Assembly: GCA_002914845.1 (NCBI GenBank)
Contig: JXTC01000007.1
Span: 1,003,420-1,067,419 of the forward strand
Length of the DNA: 64,000 nt
Direction: 5' to 3'
Origin: Trema orientale
Taxonomy: Eukaryota > Streptophyta > Magnoliopsida > Rosales > Cannabaceae
In this document: in pieces, positions 59,146 through 64,000 of the stretch
How the letters are laid out: the number at the start of each line of letters is the position of its first letter
Position numbering within the stretch: position 1 is the stretch's first letter
Made by a program: the position numbers and the translations under genes
The notes under the pieces: generated by a model
What the model saw: only the letters and a program-made list of their open reading frames with translations
What the model was told of the DNA's origin: nothing
The model's database searches: none

Positions 59146-61318
59146 TGGTCGTTTGTTGCATTTGAATGTCGTTTTGTATTTGTCCACAAAATCTATGTGT
59201 CCAAGTAGAGTATTGTAAAACAGTATTTGTTCTTTATCCCTGTAAGATGTAATTTTGCCCCCCTTTTCTTTTCCTTTAATTTTGTTTAATAGTAATGAAA
59301 TAATACCCAGTTCAGATCCAGAATCTTACTTGTGGAGCAAGAAATGAGTATCCAAGTTGCTTATTATATTTATTCTACAGATTTACTCATCTTCTAGTCA
59401 TTATGCAGATATTTAATTTTTTGTTTTTTTTGTTTTTTTTTTTTTTTTGCCAAAACATGACTTGGGTCCCCATATTTTGGAGTTGCATCATTTAGCTCGT
59501 CATTCAATTATTTGTATCACTCAAATCCTGTTGATTGTTTTGTCGTCAGCGAGTTATGTGTGAGTGAACTGAATGTTATTAAAATATTTTCTTTGTTCTT
59601 ATAAGAGTGCTTTTTTCCCCCTCTTTTTTAATATATTTATTCTATATATACATTTATTACTAGAATTAGAAGGACAACATTTTTATATTTTGGATAAAAT
59701 CGTCATATATATATTGAAAAAAGTGGTCCCACAAAAATGAGGGGGAAACCAAATAGAGGAATTAGAACAAATTGAAATGGGGATAGGGTCAGTGGGATTA
59801 TTCCTAGTGATGTTACAATTAACAGACCACTAAACTAAGAGTCTCTTGTAACAAAATTTTAGTGAAAATTGTAACAGTCCGTCTGGATTTGGAATAGAAG
59901 TATTAATCACAATAGAAATGTCTGATAATCAGGGAAAGCAAAATATTGTGACTATTTCACAACACTACACGACTTTCTGTTAAATTTCGTATTATATTGG
60001 AATGCTTGGTTATTAGATATTTCCGTTCATTAATATATAGCTATCTATAATATGATTGTTGAATTCAAATGACATGCAATTTTAACAAACGGAGACATTT
60101 TTTGTGTATGTGTGTCATGCATATGCACGGCACGAGCGGGTTGGTGACAACTGACAATTGAGAATGTTTTAATAATACTGACCAAAAAAAAAAAACACCA
60201 CCTTCAACGAAAATGCTATCAAATACTATGTTGACTTTTGACCACTGGACTGGAGTGACACGCTATTCCCTCTTTTTCCAGGGCCCAAGTCAGAGAAGAA
60301 ATTGCCTTCTCAAGAGAAGTCAATAAAATCACATCCTCTTTTTGGTGTTTTTCTTAATAAATGAATAAATAAAAAGATTACATTCTTTGGCTATGATTGG
60401 ATTTTGCTGCATTGAGGAGGGAACTCTTTTTCAGACTATATTATCTTATTGTTTAACATTTGATCTCCGAAAAAAAAAAAAAAAAAGAGAGTGCCAGCTA
60501 GAACCACTTTCTTTAATTTTCAGTATTTTCAAAACAAGAAGAGTGAATTTCTTGTAGTAGTAAGACCTAAGATTACGTTAGTGAAGTCTACTTAGAAATA
60601 GATTACAGCTAATATTTTTCTAATTACAAAAATAGCAAATTTCATTTTTTTCAATAAAAATTTCACGTTTTTTTGGACACTTTTTTCCAAAAAAAAAAAG
60701 GGTTTTTTTTTTAAATAGAAAAGTAATAGCAGATGGTAGTGTAATTAGTGTTTTATAGTCACCACTAACCCGTGAACTTTAGGATAGTGTTTGGTTTTGA
60801 ACAATGGCATGAAGACCATTCCTATAAAATATTGAATTACCTGCTCTGTTTGCCTTCCAAATTAGAATAGTTATTCCACCATGTGTTGGAATGAGGCTTT
60901 CTTAAATTAAATATAGGTGGAACGCGGAAAGCCTTTCCTCTTCAAGCCCCCACATTTTTTTATTTTTTTTGTTTGTTTGTTGTTGTGTGTGTGCCCCTAA
61001 GTGTCCACCAAACATTTCAATCATATAATATAATATAACCAAACCTAAATATGCCCTCTTTGCATTATTTCTGCACTTGTTTCTTTCGATCCCCACCAAC
61101 CCCACCCTCTATCGTCACTCTTTCCTCCATGTGCATCTTACTATGTGTGTAAACACAAATTTATCAAACATGATCCAATTCGCAAAATGATAATCGATCT
61201 ATTGTGAATTTGATGGAAATTTTCAAAATCCCACTTGCTTGCTTCTTTCTTCCACCAAGATTAGTAAACTATCCACATATATTTTTATTAGTAGATTGGA
61301 ATATATGTTTTTTTTTTA

Positions 61319-61445
61319 GGGGATGGCTACGGTAGGGGCGTTCCTACGTAGGGTCATGCCTTAATTATCGTTGGATGGGAATCTGTGGGGAATAACGAGA
61401 ATCTATTTATATACAGATTCCCATCCAACGGTGAATAGACAGGGC
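61319..61445. mobile_element. Mutator-like MITE (family D, copy 1, truncated, inverted)
   Basis: Begins GGGGATGGCTACGGTAGGGG, which is the right end of the family, so this copy is reversed relative to the other three. It stops after 'gaatagacagggc', lacking about 45 bases of the other end. The duplicate spacer near 55290 lacks it. Confidence 0.82.
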
Positions 61446-61563
61446 TTTTTTTATTTTATAAATTAATGCATACTTAATATTTATCTTGCATAAATTTTTA
61501 AAGTTCAAATTTTTACTGAAAAATTATTACATAAGAAAACTAATAAAGTTTGGATTTTAGTAT

Positions 61564-61735
61564 GGGCGCGTCTACAGTAGGGGCGCCCCTACGTAGGGCC
61601 CTGTCTATTCACCGTTGGATGGGAATCTGTATATAAATAGATTCTCCACAGATTCACGTTATTCCCCACAGATTCCCATCCAACGATAATTAAGGCATGA
61701 CCCTACGTAAGGACGCCCCTACCGTAGCCATCCCC
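61564..61735. mobile_element. Mutator-like MITE (family D, copy 2)
   Basis: This 172-base element has imperfect inverted ends of about 67 bases (left GGGCGCGTCTACAGTAGGGG) and a small AT-rich loop. An exact 9-base duplication 'ttttagtat' flanks it (61555-61563 and 61736-61744). The duplicate spacer has one uninterrupted copy of that target near 55395. It is noncoding. Confidence 0.93.
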
Positions 61736-62148
61736 TTTTAGTATATCCATAGGAACTTTATTTAGCTCAGTTAATATACGGGTTTATTCAACTAGTTTCT
61801 TTAGTTTTCGTCTTTCATCAATAAGTTAAATCTTTTTTTTTTCGCTAAAATTATGTGCATTAAGGGGGAGAAAAAGATGACTAGTACCCCAATATTAAAA
61901 AAATTTAGTTTAATTTTTTTAACTGTAAAAAAATTAGAAGGTTGAAAAAAGAGACACAGAATTGATGAACAGATCATTTGCATTGCATATTCCAATGACA
62001 ATTTTATATTTGGCATAAAAAATAACAAATTAATAATTCTGACACATTATTTTATTCTATTCAAACGTTATTTCACTTTTTTTTAAGACATTAATAATTG
62101 GTTAATTATGGAAAATGTATTAGACGACCATTGAAAAGTATATTTATT

Positions 62149-62320
62149 GGGCGCTTCTACAGTAGGGGCGCCCCTACGTAGGGCCCTGTCTATTCACCGT
62201 TGGATGGGAATCTGTATATAAATAGATTCTCCACAGATTCCTGTTATTCCCTACAGATTCACATCCAATGATAATTAAGGCATGACCCTACGTAGGGACG
62301 CCCCTAACGTAGCCATCCCC
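62149..62320. mobile_element. Mutator-like MITE (family D, copy 3)
   Basis: A 172-base copy in the same orientation as copy 2. Flanks are 'atatttatt' and 'ttatttatt', an 8-of-9 match. The duplicate spacer near 55760 has the empty site. Confidence 0.9.
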
Positions 62321-62531
62321 TTATTTATTATTCAAGGAAAATTGATTCCACATTCCAATATAGCAAAAGAAATAACATAGGACCACTCCAATGCATTATT
62401 CTAAAAAAAGTGTGCCAAAATGACATGCTAAATTTATATTTAAACTAATGCATGTATGCTAAAAAGAATGTTATTTTATATTCAAATACTATTTTTGTTT
62501 ACAAATCTTCTTTTTTTGTTATTAATTCTTA

Positions 62532-62703
62532 GGGCGCGTCTACAGTAGGGGCGCCCCTACGTAGGGCCCTGTCTATTCACCGTTGGATGGGAATCTGTAT
62601 ATAAATAGATTCTCTACAGATCCCCGTTATTCCCCACAGATTCCCATCCAACGGTAATTAAGGCATGACCCTACGTAGGGACGCCCCTACTGTAGCCATC
62701 CCC
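62532..62703. mobile_element. Mutator-like MITE (family D, copy 4)
   Basis: A 172-base copy with an exact 9-base duplication 'taattctta' (62523-62531 and 62704-62712). Its inverted ends and internal 'tatataaatagattctc' loop match copies 2 and 3 almost base for base. Confidence 0.93.
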
Positions 62704-62813
62704 TAATTCTTATTATTATTAATCTAAAGATAAAAACTCCACTTTACTTACCAGCTATAATCACTCACATTCTATTTAAGTGAACAAAATAGTCAATGCA
62801 TTTACTCATATAT

Positions 62814-62841
62814 AAATAATAATAATAATAATAATAATAAT
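62814..62841. repeat. AAT trinucleotide microsatellite
   Basis: About nine uninterrupted repeats of a three-base unit, noncoding. It could serve as a length-variable marker for the locus. Confidence 0.85.
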
Positions 62842-63570
62842 AAGTAGCTTGTTGAATGTGATCTTATAAGGCAATTTTGATGAATCCTCCTCAGGTAAAG
62901 ATTGGAAAAAGAAAGTTATAAAAATCATAACATCAAAATACGATCATTTGGCAAATACTCATCAAGATTATGAGCTTAAACATGGTGATGGTGATGGTGG
63001 TTCTTCAATTGATCGCAATACATACGTTGTGATAGATTGCCAATAAATCTGATCAAGTGTGAATGATTTTCCTTGATTTCCTCCCACTTGTGATTGTTCT
63101 TTTTTTTTTTTTTTTTTAAGAAAATATGAGTAGAAACAAGTGATGGAAACTCTATAATCTTTATTTTGTATTATATTTTACATAACAAATAACACCTATT
63201 AAAAAGTACTTCAAATATAAAATACCAATGGAGACATAATTTTTAGCCAAAATGCTAAAATCTTAGAATTGGAATGAAGGATAATATTGTTAAGGGTACC
63301 AACTATTGTACCAAATTTTTTATACCAACATATGTGATATTTGAGTTATTACCATTTAATTAGTGTATTAAAACTTAATTACCAGAAATTTAGTACCAAT
63401 TGTATTAAATATTATTACTAACTAAGTGGTGATAAATCACATGCCGCATGTATTGAAAGTTAGTATAATAATTGACAACTAAGGATCATCCTAGAATGAA
63501 ATATAGCACTGCCATTGGAAAATACTCATATACATTTTTTTGTTCTTTTATACTAATTTGCTAAACGATA

Positions 63571-63635
63571 ACATTCGCACATCCATTTTTTTTATTTTTT
63601 TATTTTTTTTTAATGAAACATTCGCACATCCATTT
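63571..63635. mobile_element. Second tiny poly-T insertion with target duplication
   Basis: 'acattcgcacatccattt' occurs at 63571-63588 and 63618-63635, separated only by a T-rich tract ending 'taatgaa'. The duplicate spacer near 55857 has one copy. It is the same kind of event as at 54993-55050. Confidence 0.65.
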
Positions 63636-63730
63636 GTCGAATAATTCAAAGCCACCAACGAGTAATAAACTTTTAATCTAGTCCACTTAGAAGCCTCGTA
63701 GGAAAATCATGAGGCCACCATCCATTTTCA

Positions 63731-64000
63731 ACCAACCCCCTTCATGCCTTTGTGGGCGAACTCGTCCCACTCTTATGCTCACCAACCTTCCTACACAATA
63801 AAGTCTTTTCTCTTTAGCCATCGAGTTTGAAAAGCTCACCTCTCTATCTTCCAACCCCACCTTGGCAACTTCTATATAAGACCCTCATACCTTCTCCTTC
63901 CACTCCCAAGGAAATCCCACTTCATATTTTCTCTAAAGATTTCCTTTAAAGCTCTCAACACACGTACAAATATTACATTCTCATTTTATCAAACATTTGA
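63731..64000 (+). promoter_or_regulatory. PAL4 promoter and leader (gene beyond window)
   Basis: This region matches the PAL3 promoter and leader nearly base for base. It has ACCAACC at 63731-63737 and 63781-63787, TATATAAG at 63873-63880, and the leader ending 'atcaaacatttga' at the window edge. In PAL3 the start codon is 47 bases past the same point. A fourth PAL gene is therefore expected just outside the window. The second AC site is ACCAACC here but ACCTACC in PAL3. Confidence 0.85.

Larger units (their letters stand above)
59146..63720. other. PAL3-PAL4 spacer (copy D')
   Basis: The segment 59146-59528 is PAL1-like 3' UTR and flank. From about 59530 the sequence becomes the duplicate of the PAL2-PAL3 spacer. 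No gene is seen. It contains four copies of a Mutator-like MITE, an 'aat' trinucleotide repeat (62814-62841), a poly-T run near 63100 and a small poly-T insertion near 63590. Confidence 0.75.

Noticed and set aside
1-64000. A prokaryote-like defence, toxin-antitoxin or CRISPR system
   Set aside because: All genes are intron-containing plant genes or plant transposons. No regularly spaced repeats, operons or bacterial signals are present.

Overview
This window is nuclear DNA from a flowering plant, almost certainly a eudicot. The evidence is intron-split genes, AT-rich spacers, CT-rich 5' leaders and many plant-type transposable elements (copia, TRIM, SINE, hAT, Mutator-like MITEs). The protein sequences look rosid-like, but I cannot name the species. 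No operon, CRISPR array, rRNA or true tRNA gene is visible.

Layout. (1) 1-5040: AT-rich intergenic DNA with a degenerate tandem repeat. (2) About 5045-13100, plus strand: a complete EIN2 gene, the central ethylene-signalling protein. It has an intron in the 5' leader, upstream ORFs, seven coding exons and a 1301-residue product. (3) 15032-15682: a small gene for a 61-residue single-pass membrane protein with its own leader intron. (4) 15.7-25.7 kb: gene-poor DNA with a hAT transposon remnant split by a probable solo LTR, and several MITEs. (5) 26.0-29.3 kb: PAL copy 1, phenylalanine ammonia-lyase (two exons, 727 residues). (6) 29.5-48.2 kb: a transposon-rich block. It holds two hAT MITEs, a fold-back MITE family, a minus-strand copia element reduced to gag/protease remnants, and a 6.5-kb inverted repeat made of two decayed copies of a gypsy-type transposon gene, one carrying a TRIM insertion. 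(7) 48.6-52.7 kb: PAL copy 2. (8) 52.7-56.0 kb: spacer with an intact solo LTR. (9) 56.0-59.1 kb: PAL copy 3. (10) 59.1-64.0 kb: a duplicate of the PAL2-PAL3 spacer, invaded by four copies of one Mutator-like MITE. It ends in a fourth PAL promoter whose start codon should lie about 47 bases past the window.

How the genes relate. PAL converts L-phenylalanine to trans-cinnamate, the entry step of lignin, flavonoid and phenolic synthesis. All four PAL promoters carry MYB-type AC elements. The copies are not equivalent. PAL1 looks intact. PAL2 has lost the loop with the catalytic tyrosine by an in-frame deletion and has a weak TATA region. PAL3 has an ambiguous base that replaces 18-19 coding bases present in the other two copies, exactly where its similarity to PAL1 drops sharply. 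The array shows mosaicism that fits gene conversion or unequal exchange, or partly a mis-assembly. Because the spacers are duplicated, several insertions can be checked against an empty site within this same window.
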